Part shown: in pieces, positions 53,032-62,071 of the stretch
Layout: the number at the start of each line of letters is the position of its first letter
How positions within the stretch are numbered: position 1 is the first letter of the stretch
From: Edaphobacter flagellatus
GTDB taxonomy: Bacteria > Acidobacteriota > Terriglobia > Terriglobales > Acidobacteriaceae
Direction of reading: 5' to 3'
DNA length: 64,000 nt
NCBI RefSeq assembly: GCF_025264665.1
Contig: NZ_CP073697.1
Coordinates: 682,001-746,000 of the forward strand
Position numbers and translations under genes: made by a program
The notes under the pieces: generated by a model
Database searches by the model: none
Told to the model about the DNA's origin: nothing
The model's input: the letters and a program-made list of their open reading frames with translations, nothing else

Positions 53032-53344
53032 TAAGCTGCTTTGCCTCGGCGGCGGTCAGCGCCTGCGCTTACCGCCTGCTTCCTCGAGAATCGCGCGTCT
53101 CCGTTCATTCGCCGGTCTCCGCCGGTTCTCTCCATGTTGTACGCAAGGCATCTGGCTCCAAGAAACATTCTACAAATATTAGCGCAGCCCTGCTCACTTC
53201 ATTGGACGCATCCTACAGCAGGAATGTCTCTTCCATGTCTCCGGCATAACCCCTGTATTTCCTGCGGTGGTTCCCTGCACGCCATATGCCGGACAGATAC
53301 AATAGACCTTTGGCCCCTTGTGCCACCCCAAGTCAGAGGAAGAG
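53032..53344. other. Intergenic region between divergent tonB and ileS
   Basis: I see no gene. It should hold both promoters. A TACAAT hexamer at 53298-53303 is a possible ileS -10 box, but its -35 partner is weak. No T-box-like leader structure is recognisable. Confidence 0.4.
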
Positions 53345-56239
53345 ATGCCGGAAGTAACCGAGACCAAGCCGCAAGCGACTAAGGATATGAGCGAAACCAA
53401 ACCCCTGAAGTCGACCCTGAACCTGCCCCAGACCGCCTTCGCCATGAAGGCCAATTTGCCGGTCAACGAGCCCGTTCGTCTGGCCGCATGGCAGCAACAG
53501 GATATTTACGGCCAGATTCGTACCGCCCGGGCCGGTGCCCCCAAGTACATCCTCCACGATGGCCCGCCGTATGCAAACGGCGCCATCCACCTGGGCCATG
53601 CGCTGAACAAGTGCATCAAGGATTTCGTCGTCAAAACGAAGACAATGGCAGGCTTCGACGCTCCCTATGTCCCTGGATGGGACTGCCACGGGCTGCCGAT
53701 CGAGATCAAGGTCGACGAGCAGCTGGGCCGCAAGAAGCTCGAGATGAACCCGCTGGAGGTTCGCAAGGCCTGTCGTGAGTATGCGCAGAAGTATGTCGAC
53801 CTGCAGCGGTCGCAGTTTGAGCGCATCGGTGTCTTCGGCCGCTGGCAGAATCCTTATCTGACGATGTCGAATGCCTATGAGGCTTCGATCGTTGAGACCT
53901 TCTACGAGTTCTTTGAGAAAGACTTCGTCTACAAGGGGCTGAAGGCTGTCTATTGGTGCATCCACGACAAGACGGCGCTGGCTGAAGCTGAAATCGAGTA
54001 CGAGATGCATACCTCGCCCTCGATCTACGTGCGTTACAAGTTGACCAGCGATCCCGCCGCTATCGATCCTGCGCTCGCAGGCAAGGACGTCTACACGATC
54101 ATCTGGACGACGACCCCCTGGACACTTCCGGCATCGCTTGCTGTCGCGTTCAACCCAGAGCTTGAATACGTCGCGCTGAAGAACACCGACGGCAACATCT
54201 ACATCGTTGCCGAGGCGCTGGCAGAGGCAACAAAGCAGGCATGCAATCTGCCAGACGCGAAGGAGATCGCTCATTTCAAGGGCGACAAGCTCGACCGCGT
54301 CACCTTCCAGCACCCCTTTCTCGATCGCGAGATCCTCGGTGTCAATGCCGATTACGTCACCACCGAGCAGGGTACGGGCGCCGTCCATACCGCGCCCTCG
54401 CACGGAGCCGATGACTTCAACACCGGAACGAAGTACGGACTCTCTCAGGTATGTAACGTCGATGCCGCCGGACGCCTGCGCAATGGTCTGCCCGAGTACG
54501 ACGGCATGCAAATCTTCAAGGCGAATCCGGTCATCATCGACCTCGTTCGCTCGCGGGGTGCTTTGATGGGCTTAAGTGAGATCCATCACTCCTACCCACA
54601 CTGCTGGCGCTGCCACAACCCCGTCATCTTCCGTGCAACAGAGCAGTGGTTCATCTCCATGGAGACGCCGATGAAGGCTCCCGATGGCAGTGACACCACC
54701 TTCCGCCAGCGCACTCTGGACGAGATCGCCAATGTCGTCTGGGACCCGTCGTGGGGCCAGGAGCGCATCTCCAACATGATCGCTACGCGACCCGACTGGA
54801 CCATTTCGCGCCAGCGTATCTGGGGCGTGCCCATTGCCGTCTTCATGTGCGAGAAGTGCCACACACCGCTGAACGACAAGAAGATCAATAAGAGCATCGT
54901 CGACCTCTTCCATAAGGAGGGCGCCGATGCGTGGTACAAGTACGACGCCACAGGGCTGCTGCCTAAAGGCACGGCCTGCGCCTCCTGCGGCAGCACCGAG
55001 TTCCGCAAGGAAATGGACATCCTCGACGTGTGGTTTGAGTCGGGCGCAAGCTGGCACGCCGTGCTCGATGTTGAGCCGGAGCTGCACTGGCCTGCCGACC
55101 TCTACACCGAGGGTGGCGACCAGCATCGCGGCTGGTTTCATTCTTCGATACTCGCGTCGGTAGCCGTGCGCGGCAAAGCGCCGTACAAGATGGTCGCCAC
55201 CTCTGGCTGGACGCTGGACGAGCAAGGCCGCGCCTTCTCGAAGTCACTTGGCAACGGCGTCGACCCAGTTGACATCGCCAAGCGTCTCGGCGGCGAAATT
55301 GTCCGTCTCTGGGTGGCTTCCGTTGATTTTCGTGAAGACGTGGCCGCCAGCGAGAATCTGATGCAGCGTGTCAGCGACAACTATCGCAAGCTGCGCAACA
55401 CTTTCCGCTTCCTGTTGGGCAACCTGCACGATTTCGATCCGGCGAAACACGCCGTCGACTTCGCACAGATGGAGCCCCTCGATCAGTACATTCTTGCTCG
55501 TACAGCCGAGCTTGATTGCAAAATCCGTCAGGCCTATGACGACTTCGAATTTCATCGTGCCTACCACGCACTGAACGAATACACGAACTCTGACCTGAGT
55601 GCGCTTTACCTCGACGTTCTCAAGGACCGCCTCTACACTTTCGCCCCCAACCATCCTGCACGTCACAGCGCGCAGACCGCGCTCTGGCGCATCGCCGAAG
55701 CGCTCACTCGCTTGGTCGCCCCGATCCTCAGCTTTACGGCAGACGAGGTCTGGCAATCGCTGCCCAAGGTCGATGGGCGCGAGATGAGCGTACATGTCGC
55801 GCTCTTCCCCAACATCGCCGAAATCGTCCCCGGCAATGTGAAGTCGCTCGAAGAAGACTGGAAGAAGCTGCTCGCTGTCCGCGATCAGGTGCTGCTCTCT
55901 CTTGAGGCTGCGCGCCAGGCAAAGCTCGTCGGCAAAGGACTTGATGCTCGCATCCTCATCGAAGCAGGTGAACTAACGCTGGGACTGCTCAAGCGCTATG
56001 AGTCGAGCTTGAAGGAACTCTTCAACGTCTCGCAGGTTGCGCTCACGCACATCGAGCATCCCAACGGCGAGATTCGCGTTACGACGGAGACCGCCGAAGG
56101 CGTGAAGTGCGAACGCTGCTGGAACTACACCACCGACGTCGGTCAGGATGCGCGCTTCCCCACTGTTTGCCTGCGCTGTGCCGAGGCCCTCGACGCCATC
56201 GGATATCCGCCTTATACCGCATCAAAACCAACGGAGTAA
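53345..56239 (+). CDS. ileS: Isoleucyl-tRNA synthetase
   Basis: IleRS charges tRNA-Ile and edits valine. It is a class I synthetase of 964 aa. The HIGH motif is YANGAIHLGHALNK near residue 70. The KMSKS motif is changed to AFSKS in GRAFSKSLGNGVDP, while the lysine is kept. The editing CP1 domain contains WTTTPWTLPASLAV and TAPSHGADDF. The C-terminus has a zinc ribbon (CERCWNY and CLRCAEAL), as in the bacterial (IleS1) form. I start at the ATG at 53345 with AGAGGAAGAG before it. lspA follows 3 bases after the stop. Confidence 0.96.
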   Translation: MPEVTETKPQATKDMSETKPLKSTLNLPQTAFAMKANLPVNEPVRLAAWQQQDIYGQIRTARAGAPKYILHDGPPYANGAIHLGHALNKCIKDFVVKTKTMAGFDAPYVPGWDCHGLPIEIKVDEQLGRKKLEMNPLEVRKACREYAQKYVDLQRSQFERIGVFGRWQNPYLTMSNAYEASIVETFYEFFEKDFVYKGLKAVYWCIHDKTALAEAEIEYEMHTSPSIYVRYKLTSDPAAIDPALAGKDVYTIIWTTTPWTLPASLAVAFNPELEYVALKNTDGNIYIVAEALAEATKQACNLPDAKEIAHFKGDKLDRVTFQHPFLDREILGVNADYVTTEQGTGAVHTAPSHGADDFNTGTKYGLSQVCNVDAAGRLRNGLPEYDGMQIFKANPVIIDLVRSRGALMGLSEIHHSYPHCWRCHNPVIFRATEQWFISMETPMKAPDGSDTTFRQRTLDEIANVVWDPSWGQERISNMIATRPDWTISRQRIWGVPIAVFMCEKCHTPLNDKKINKSIVDLFHKEGADAWYKYDATGLLPKGTACASCGSTEFRKEMDILDVWFESGASWHAVLDVEPELHWPADLYTEGGDQHRGWFHSSILASVAVRGKAPYKMVATSGWTLDEQGRAFSKSLGNGVDPVDIAKRLGGEIVRLWVASVDFREDVAASENLMQRVSDNYRKLRNTFRFLLGNLHDFDPAKHAVDFAQMEPLDQYILARTAELDCKIRQAYDDFEFHRAYHALNEYTNSDLSALYLDVLKDRLYTFAPNHPARHSAQTALWRIAEALTRLVAPILSFTADEVWQSLPKVDGREMSVHVALFPNIAEIVPGNVKSLEEDWKKLLAVRDQVLLSLEAARQAKLVGKGLDARILIEAGELTLGLLKRYESSLKELFNVSQVALTHIEHPNGEIRVTTETAEGVKCERCWNYTTDVGQDARFPTVCLRCAEALDAIGYPPYTASKPTE

Positions 56240-56242
56240 TGG

Positions 56243-56809
56243 ATGCCCGAGCGTTATGAGTACCCAGCGACTGAGTTCGATGAGCCGAAGAAAAAAACCG
56301 GTGCAGCGAGCCGTCATCGTTACTTTCCTCTGCTGCTCGCTATCTCGGCCTTCGTCGCGCTGGCCGATCACCTGTCGAAAAAGTTCATCGTCCACCACTT
56401 GCCCACAGGACGAGCTCATACCGTCATCCCCGGTCTGCTACGCATCACACACGTGCTGAACACCGGCGCCGCCTTCAGCTTCCTTGCCGACTCGGCATCA
56501 CCGGACCTTGTTCTCAAGGGGCTGATCCTCTTCTCAGCTGCCGCCGTTATCATCGTGGGCGTTCTGCTGCTGCGTTCCTGTGATTCGCTTTCACTGACGT
56601 CGATCGCGCTGGCACTGATCCTCGGCGGAGCTATCGGGAACCTCTACGATCGCATCGTCTACCACTATGTCATCGATTTCATTGAAGTCCATATCTTCCA
56701 CTACCACTGGCCCGACTTCAATTTTGCAGACTCAGCCATCGTTATTGGGGCGTGCCTACTGATGATTGAGATCTTTCGACCGCAGCCGGAGGCTGACGCT
56801 TCCGCCTAG
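56243..56809 (+). CDS. lspA: Lipoprotein signal peptidase (signal peptidase II)
   Basis: LspA is an inner-membrane aspartic protease that removes signal peptides of prolipoproteins. Four hydrophobic segments are visible. The catalytic aspartates are in GNLYDRIVYHYVIDF and PDFNFADSAIV, and the N-terminal ADHLSKK and HVLNTGAAFSFLAD motifs fit. A charged N-terminal extension of about 25 residues precedes the first helix, giving 188 aa. ACGGAG precedes the ATG. The gene is 3 bases after ileS, the classic ileS-lspA pair, so they form an operon. Confidence 0.95.
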   Translation: MPERYEYPATEFDEPKKKTGAASRHRYFPLLLAISAFVALADHLSKKFIVHHLPTGRAHTVIPGLLRITHVLNTGAAFSFLADSASPDLVLKGLILFSAAAVIIVGVLLLRSCDSLSLTSIALALILGGAIGNLYDRIVYHYVIDFIEVHIFHYHWPDFNFADSAIVIGACLLMIEIFRPQPEADASA

Positions 56810-56842
56810 CCCGAGATGAGTAGTTGCTTGCGAATCGTTCGT

Positions 56843-57481
56843 TCAACGCCCAAGCCGTGAAGCAGAAAAGCGAAAGACAACGCCTGCACTGATGCGCGCA
56901 TTACGCTGGTGTCCGTTCGTGTTGTTGGGAAGATGCGTGATCAAGTATTCGGCCTCGGCAGGCTTGAATGAGAGCCACTTGTTAACTCCGATCTCTAATC
57001 CGCCTCCTGGAGCGAAGGCAAAGGAGCTTGCGGCCCCTGTAGACTGCGTATCCTCTCGCGGAACATAGGTATCGAAGCTATGGACTCCTCCGACCAGGAA
57101 CTGGCCATAGGTTGTCAGCCGTCGCATCGTGCGAAAAGAGTAACGCGCTCCTCCCATATAGGTGACGAGACTTAACCCCTGTTGGGATTGAGGAATCAGC
57201 GCGTTCCGGTTACCGGAAACTTTGCCCACCGCAGAGATATTCCTCCATACGTGAAACAGAGCGCTGCCACTGCCACCATTCAGGAGAAAACATCCACAGG
57301 TTCCCGGAGGAGCATTGCCGATCATTGCGGTGTAATCGACTGAAAGAGCAATAGGGTAGTTTCTTGATACGGTTGGTCCCAAATCGCTGGCTGTCGTTGG
57401 AGAAGCCTGCCCCGAAGCAGCCACTGTCCATCCCAAAAGTGCTACCGATAACAACAATGTCAATCTCATCCGCACGAACAT
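56843..57481 (-). CDS. Outer membrane beta-barrel protein
   Basis: A signal peptide (MRLTLLLSVALLGWTVAASGQA) leads to a roughly 190-residue domain of alternating strands ending GVVFRFSASRLGR. FAFAPGGGLEIGVNKWLSFKP and LVTYMGGARYSFRTM are typical barrel strands. It carries three Cys/Gly-rich positions (GTCGCFLLNGGSG). I cannot name the family. The ATG at 57481 overlaps its own AAGGAAC. A GTG at 57475 would be better spaced. It lies 15 bases downstream of the NHL-repeat gene on the same strand. Confidence 0.8.
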   Translation of the reverse strand: MFVRMRLTLLLSVALLGWTVAASGQASPTTASDLGPTVSRNYPIALSVDYTAMIGNAPPGTCGCFLLNGGSGSALFHVWRNISAVGKVSGNRNALIPQSQQGLSLVTYMGGARYSFRTMRRLTTYGQFLVGGVHSFDTYVPREDTQSTGAASSFAFAPGGGLEIGVNKWLSFKPAEAEYLITHLPNNTNGHQRNARISAGVVFRFSASRLGR

Positions 57482-57495
57482 GTTCCTTTTAAGCT

Positions 57496-59967
57496 TTATT
57501 GAACGACCAGTGTGACCGTCGTGGTGTGCTGCACAGTCGCGTTGATGGAATTCGTACCTGTAGCCGTCACCGTGATGGTGTAAGTTTTCTGCGATTGCGG
57601 GAAGAAGCCTCCGTCACCGCAGCCAGCCAGACCGAGGACGGCACCACTTGCAAGGAGCACAAACGCTATAGCAAGCAGCCTCTTCGAGACCATTGCGCGG
57701 ACTTGCTTGCGGCGCAACAAAGGCAATAAGAAGAACACCGCGCTAAAAGAGACCTGAGGCCAACGAGCAGACGACGATGTCGTGTTTGCGGCAGCGACAT
57801 TTGAAGTTTGGATCGCCAGACTGAAAGAGGTTGGTGTGCTGCCGAGCGTGAGGGATGCAGGGCTGAATACCGCTGTTGCTCCTGCCGGCAAGCCTGATGC
57901 GGTCAATGTGATGGGAGAAGTAAACGGTCCTCCCTGCGACTGTACGGTGAAGTTGTAAGTCGCCGCTTGACCAGGATTGACGGATACGGATGCTACACCG
58001 CTGGCACTGAAGGTGAAGTCCGGTGCGGGGCCAACGCTTTCAAGCGCCGCGCTAGAGCTGCTGCCGGTGAAGTTTGCATCCCCGCCGTAGACGGCCGTGA
58101 TGCTGTGGTTCCCCGCAGCAAACGAGCTCGATGTAAAGATGGCAGAGCCTGCAGCGTTGACGGCAGTCGTAGCTAACAGTGTGGTTCCGTCGTAGAAGAC
58201 GACATTACCGGTCGGAGTCCCCGTTGTCGTTGAAGCTACTTTTGCCGTGAGTGTGACAGGAGCGCCCAGGTACGGTGCTATGTTGGACGAGCTGAGCGTG
58301 ATCGCGCTGGCCGCCTTTCCGATCGAGAGATTGCCCGATGATGAAGCAAGACTGACGGTATAGTTGCCAGCCGCGGAACCTGTGAGCGCTACAGTGATGG
58401 GATACTGGCCGACCGTCGATGTCTGTGTCGCCGAAGTGCTAAAAACGGCTGCAACGTTATTGGTATCCCTGGGTAAGACGCCGGTGAGCGTTCCCGTAAT
58501 GACAGGGATGGATTGGCCATACAATATCGTCACGCTTGAAGCCGTTGCTGTAACCGGGAGCGGGGTAACCGTAAGCACAAAGACGCTGCTGGTAATAGCT
58601 GGATTCTGACCGTCGCCAGCATAAGCCACAGTCAGATTATGAGTTCCTGCAGATAACGCCGAAACATCGATCGTCGCAACGTTCGATGTGAGTGCCGCGG
58701 TAGCAACCGGGGTTGAGCCCGCACCGTCTATCAGACTGACATTGCCAGTCGCGATTTGATTGCTGTTCGTAAAGATGGCGGTTAGCGTTCCGCTGGCGTA
58801 AGCGACACTGGGTGCGCCAGTCAGCGTAAGCGATTCTCCGGGGAGAACTACCCCTCCGCCCGTGCCTGGAGGAACTCCGGCAATGGTCCGAATGGTGCCA
58901 TCGACCCCGACTCCACGGACGAGGTTATTGTTGGTGTCCGACAGAGCAAAGACTCCCGGAGACTGCACTGCGGGTGTCCGAGGTGTGTCGAGGGTTGCAT
59001 TGATTGCGGGACCGCCATCTCCGGCATATCCCTGCGATCCGTTTCCAGCAACAGTTGAAATTGTTCCTGTATTCGCAATAAAGCGGATGCGGTTGTTGTC
59101 ACTATCCGCAACATAAATGTTGCCCTGCGCATCGACGCTGAGACCTCTTGGGCGAGCAAGAGAAGAAGCGGTTGCCGCTCCACCATCACCCGCATAGGCT
59201 TTGCTGCTGTTTCCGGCCAACGTCGTAATAGTGCCGGAGGTGTTTACGACTCGTACCCGCTGATTGTGAGTGTCGCCGATGTAGAGATTGCCGGCGGCAT
59301 CGATCGCAACACCATTTGGAGAGTCGAGCCCCGCTGCCGTTGCAGCCGCGTTGTCGCCAGAAAAGAATTGCTCTCCATTTCCTGCAACAGTCGTAATCGT
59401 AGTTCCGCTGATCCGTCGGATGCGATGGTTGTCGGTATCCGCAATATAAAGGTTGCCGCTTGCATCGAGCGCGAGCGCGGTGGGATTACTCAACGTTGCT
59501 GAAGTGCCCGAGCCGCCATCACCGGAAAATCCCGCTATACCTGTCCCCGCAATCGTGGTGATCGTGCCGCCACTCACTTTTCGGATGCGCTGGTTATGAG
59601 TATCTGCAATGTAAATATTGCCAGACGGATCGATAGCGACTCCTGCGGGAGAGTCGAGCGATGCACTTGTCGCTGCGCCTCCATCGCCGGAAAATCCCTG
59701 CTCCCCCGTACCGGCAACCGTGGTGATAACACCGGCAACATTCACCTTACGGATGACGTTATTGTTGAGATCGGCAATGTAGAGATTGCCGGCAGCGTCA
59801 TAAGCGACTTGTGCCGGAGCAGCCAATGGTGCCGTTATTGCCTGCACATTGCTAATGGGACTGCCTTGCGCGTAAACACGCGAGCTTGCAAACAGGGCTG
59901 CAAAAGTAGCTAGCCCAATTGCCAGCCAATGAAGCTTCAATCGAATTCGAGATTGCATCGAGCTCAT
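57496..59967 (-). CDS. Secreted NHL-repeat and Ig-like domain protein with C-terminal membrane segments
   Basis: Of 823 residues, 1-35 form a signal peptide. Residues about 40-380 are six or so NHL beta-propeller repeats (GNLYIADLNNNVIRKV, GNIYIADTHNQRIRKV, GNIYVADSDNNRIRFI). Residues 390-700 are Ig-like beta-sandwich domains of the bacterial big-domain type (LTVAYAGDGQNPA, HSITAVYGGDANFTGSS). Near the end are two hydrophobic helices, the second carrying a lipobox-like LAGCGDGG, and a short Thr/Val-rich beta tail. A surface or periplasmic location with an adhesive or carbohydrate-binding role is inferred, not shown. It lies between the small beta-barrel gene and the collagen-like gene on the same strand. 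Confidence 0.87.
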   Translation of the reverse strand: MSSMQSRIRLKLHWLAIGLATFAALFASSRVYAQGSPISNVQAITAPLAAPAQVAYDAAGNLYIADLNNNVIRKVNVAGVITTVAGTGEQGFSGDGGAATSASLDSPAGVAIDPSGNIYIADTHNQRIRKVSGGTITTIAGTGIAGFSGDGGSGTSATLSNPTALALDASGNLYIADTDNHRIRRISGTTITTVAGNGEQFFSGDNAAATAAGLDSPNGVAIDAAGNLYIGDTHNQRVRVVNTSGTITTLAGNSSKAYAGDGGAATASSLARPRGLSVDAQGNIYVADSDNNRIRFIANTGTISTVAGNGSQGYAGDGGPAINATLDTPRTPAVQSPGVFALSDTNNNLVRGVGVDGTIRTIAGVPPGTGGGVVLPGESLTLTGAPSVAYASGTLTAIFTNSNQIATGNVSLIDGAGSTPVATAALTSNVATIDVSALSAGTHNLTVAYAGDGQNPAITSSVFVLTVTPLPVTATASSVTILYGQSIPVITGTLTGVLPRDTNNVAAVFSTSATQTSTVGQYPITVALTGSAAGNYTVSLASSSGNLSIGKAASAITLSSSNIAPYLGAPVTLTAKVASTTTGTPTGNVVFYDGTTLLATTAVNAAGSAIFTSSSFAAGNHSITAVYGGDANFTGSSSSAALESVGPAPDFTFSASGVASVSVNPGQAATYNFTVQSQGGPFTSPITLTASGLPAGATAVFSPASLTLGSTPTSFSLAIQTSNVAAANTTSSSARWPQVSFSAVFFLLPLLRRKQVRAMVSKRLLAIAFVLLASGAVLGLAGCGDGGFFPQSQKTYTITVTATGTNSINATVQHTTTVTLVVQ

Positions 59968-60028
59968 TCCGTTATCCGCATAAAGTGCTGTCGTACACAG
60001 TCAAAAACCAGCCAGCAACTATTGCTTG

Positions 60029-61804
60029 TTATGGCAGTTGGAACGGAGCGGACGCTTTGAGCGGCGTTCCTGATGCACTAATGCCAATCGTGGACGGTGA
60101 GGTCGGAGTCAAAAGCCAGCCGCTCACCGTACCACTCGACGCCATGCATGTTGGATTTTCGATGCTGGCAGATGTGAAAGAAACTGACGTACTGATCCCG
60201 CCGGAGTTCGGGTTCGCCATGGTGTAAAGCGAATTCGCTGCTGTCGAGTAAATCACCCTCTTCCCTACAATCAGCCGGCCGCCAGCACCACCCTTTGCGT
60301 CGTTAAGATAAGCCGACCCAGTGCAGCCTGGCCCAGTCCAATAGATTTGCGGAGTTGGAAAGGATCCATCGGCACCAAGCTGGAATACATACCCGGAGTT
60401 TTCTACGGTGAAATTGAAAACGTTGTCGAATGACACCAGATAACCCAAAGTATTGCTATTGGCGTCTTTCAAGACCGCTCCGCCTGCGCCGGCCGGCCCA
60501 GCGGGACCGACTGGACCTTGCGGGCCGGTTGGGCCAGAAGGTCCCATAGGACCAATAGATCCGGTGGCTCCTGTTGCTCCTGTCGGACCAGCAGGACCGG
60601 TTGCACCTGTCAGGCCTTGAATTCCTTGTGGACCTTGAATACCTTGCGGGCCGGTTGCTCCCGTAGCTCCTGCACTACCAGCAGCCGCCAAAACCGTCCA
60701 TACGGTGGGGTCAGAGCCTGGAGAAACATTGAAGTTCCCTGAAATCGCAATATAGCTGGAACCGTTATAGGAGACAGCATCATTGATGTTATAGATCGTG
60801 GAACTACTCCAGGTATTCCGATAGTTGATCCCGGCGCCCGCGACACCTTGAATGCCTTGCGGACCGGCAGGACCTATGGGTCCCTGAATACCTTGCGGGC
60901 CGGTCGCACCTGTTGCTCCCGTAGCTCCTGCACTTCCAGCGGCCGCCAAAACCGTCCATACGGTAGGATCAGAGCCCGGAGAAACATTGAAGTTTCCTGC
61001 AATTGCAATATAGCTGGAACCGTTATAGGAGACAGCATCGTTGATGTTATAGATCGTGGAACTACTCCAGGTATTCCGATAGTTGATTCCGGATCCAGCA
61101 GGACCAGTAGCTCCGACTGGACCTTGTGGGCCCACCGGTCCAACCGGACCCTGTGGACCAGTGGCTCCCACCGGACCTTGAATGCCTTGGATACCTTGTG
61201 GGCCAATAGGACCGGGGGCTCCAACTGGGCCAATCGGTCCTTGCGGTCCCTGCGACACGATCGTTACATCAAGACGTGCCGAATGCCCGGTCTCGTCATT
61301 CTCCTTGCTATCAAGAAGCACATTGGCCCCGCTGGACGTCAGTGCCAATCCAAAATTGGTGCCTGATGTAAGCCACGACTGAACCTGCGCGGTTACGTCG
61401 ATAGAGACGAACTGCCCTGCAACAGCCACAGGGAGACTGCCAATCGAGCTGCCAACTGCAGGAGCGTTCGCAGAGGTGACGCTGTACTCTCCCCAGGACG
61501 CTGTCACAGGCGAAACAGTAATTGAGCCTGCTGTATTAACACGGTTCACAAAAACGGTTAGTGTTGCACGGGCTATCTGCGCCGAGGTCGTACCCGCAGG
61601 CAGCGCCGACAGATCAAATTGCAGGAAGGCTGTGTTGCCATTTCCAACATAGAGATTGGAAAGAGTCCCGTAATTGATCGACGCATGGGCTGTGTTCACA
61701 TGGGCATCACCGCTCAACGGCACATCCGAGGCAGAGGCTTCATGAATACCGAGAAGAACCATACCAAGGCAAAGAACCACTCGCACGAACCCGAATCGAT
61801 TCAA
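60029..61804 (-). CDS. Secreted collagen-like protein with DNRLRE domain and two repeated binding modules
   Basis: The signal peptide is [20 protein letters not shown] through EASA. I start at the TTG at 61804 with GGAG eight bases upstream. Residues about 25-190 resemble the DNRLRE domain ([31 protein letters not shown]). A Gly-X-Y collagen-like stretch ([17 protein letters not shown]) follows, then module 1 ([19 protein letters not shown]... PTVWTVLA, carbohydrate-binding-module 5/12-like), more Gly-X-Y, module 2 (almost identical) and further Gly-X-Y, ending in a beta-rich C-terminus. Of 591 residues, the two modules come from a 180-bp direct duplication. A fibrous surface protein is inferred. 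Its promoter cannot be placed with confidence. Confidence 0.85.
   Translation of the reverse strand: MNRFGFVRVVLCLGMVLLGIHEASASDVPLSGDAHVNTAHASINYGTLSNLYVGNGNTAFLQFDLSALPAGTTSAQIARATLTVFVNRVNTAGSITVSPVTASWGEYSVTSANAPAVGSSIGSLPVAVAGQFVSIDVTAQVQSWLTSGTNFGLALTSSGANVLLDSKENDETGHSARLDVTIVSQGPQGPIGPVGAPGPIGPQGIQGIQGPVGATGPQGPVGPVGPQGPVGATGPAGSGINYRNTWSSSTIYNINDAVSYNGSSYIAIAGNFNVSPGSDPTVWTVLAAAGSAGATGATGATGPQGIQGPIGPAGPQGIQGVAGAGINYRNTWSSSTIYNINDAVSYNGSSYIAISGNFNVSPGSDPTVWTVLAAAGSAGATGATGPQGIQGPQGIQGLTGATGPAGPTGATGATGSIGPMGPSGPTGPQGPVGPAGPAGAGGAVLKDANSNTLGYLVSFDNVFNFTVENSGYVFQLGADGSFPTPQIYWTGPGCTGSAYLNDAKGGAGGRLIVGKRVIYSTAANSLYTMANPNSGGISTSVSFTSASIENPTCMASSGTVSGWLLTPTSPSTIGISASGTPLKASAPFQLP
60655..60834 (-). 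repeat. Direct repeat inside the collagen-like gene, copy 2 (downstream)
   Basis: This 180-bp segment is nearly identical to 60913-61092, offset by 258 bp, and encodes the module starting [17 protein letters not shown]. Differences are a few scattered base changes, such as CCATACGGTGGGGTCAGAG against CCATACGGTAGGATCAGAG. Confidence 0.85.
60913..61092 (-). repeat. Direct repeat inside the collagen-like gene, copy 1 (upstream)
   Basis: This is the partner of 60655-60834. Both copies carry part of a Gly-X-Y linker and a complete carbohydrate-binding-module-like unit of about 50 residues. The spacing keeps the reading frame, since 258 is divisible by three. Confidence 0.85.
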
Positions 61805-62071
61805 AACGCACACTCCTAACATAGACACATATGTGGATAACAACGAATGAACGGTTATCACTCACTGAAACTTAGTAATACTTCGTAGAAAATCAGCACA
61901 CACAACTAAGAGACCATTCAACTGCTCTGCGAGTGCAATGTTGCGCTGGGTGATTCTATAAGAGACCGGGATTTCGAATTAATACATCTTTTGGGGTATA
62001 TCTTCTGCGCACTACAGGGGAACTTCCACAAGTCTTATCGAATGATCTCGTTCACTTTTGAGAGGCTTGCC

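Noticed and set aside
60655-61092. Direct repeats as ends of a mobile element.
   Set aside because: They are in-frame copies of a protein module inside one gene, with no inverted ends or transposase between them.
61832-61840. Perfect DnaA-box match (TTATCCACA on the minus strand).
   Set aside because: It is a single copy with no cluster of boxes, no dnaA/dnaN neighbours and no AT-rich unwinding region, so it is not an origin.
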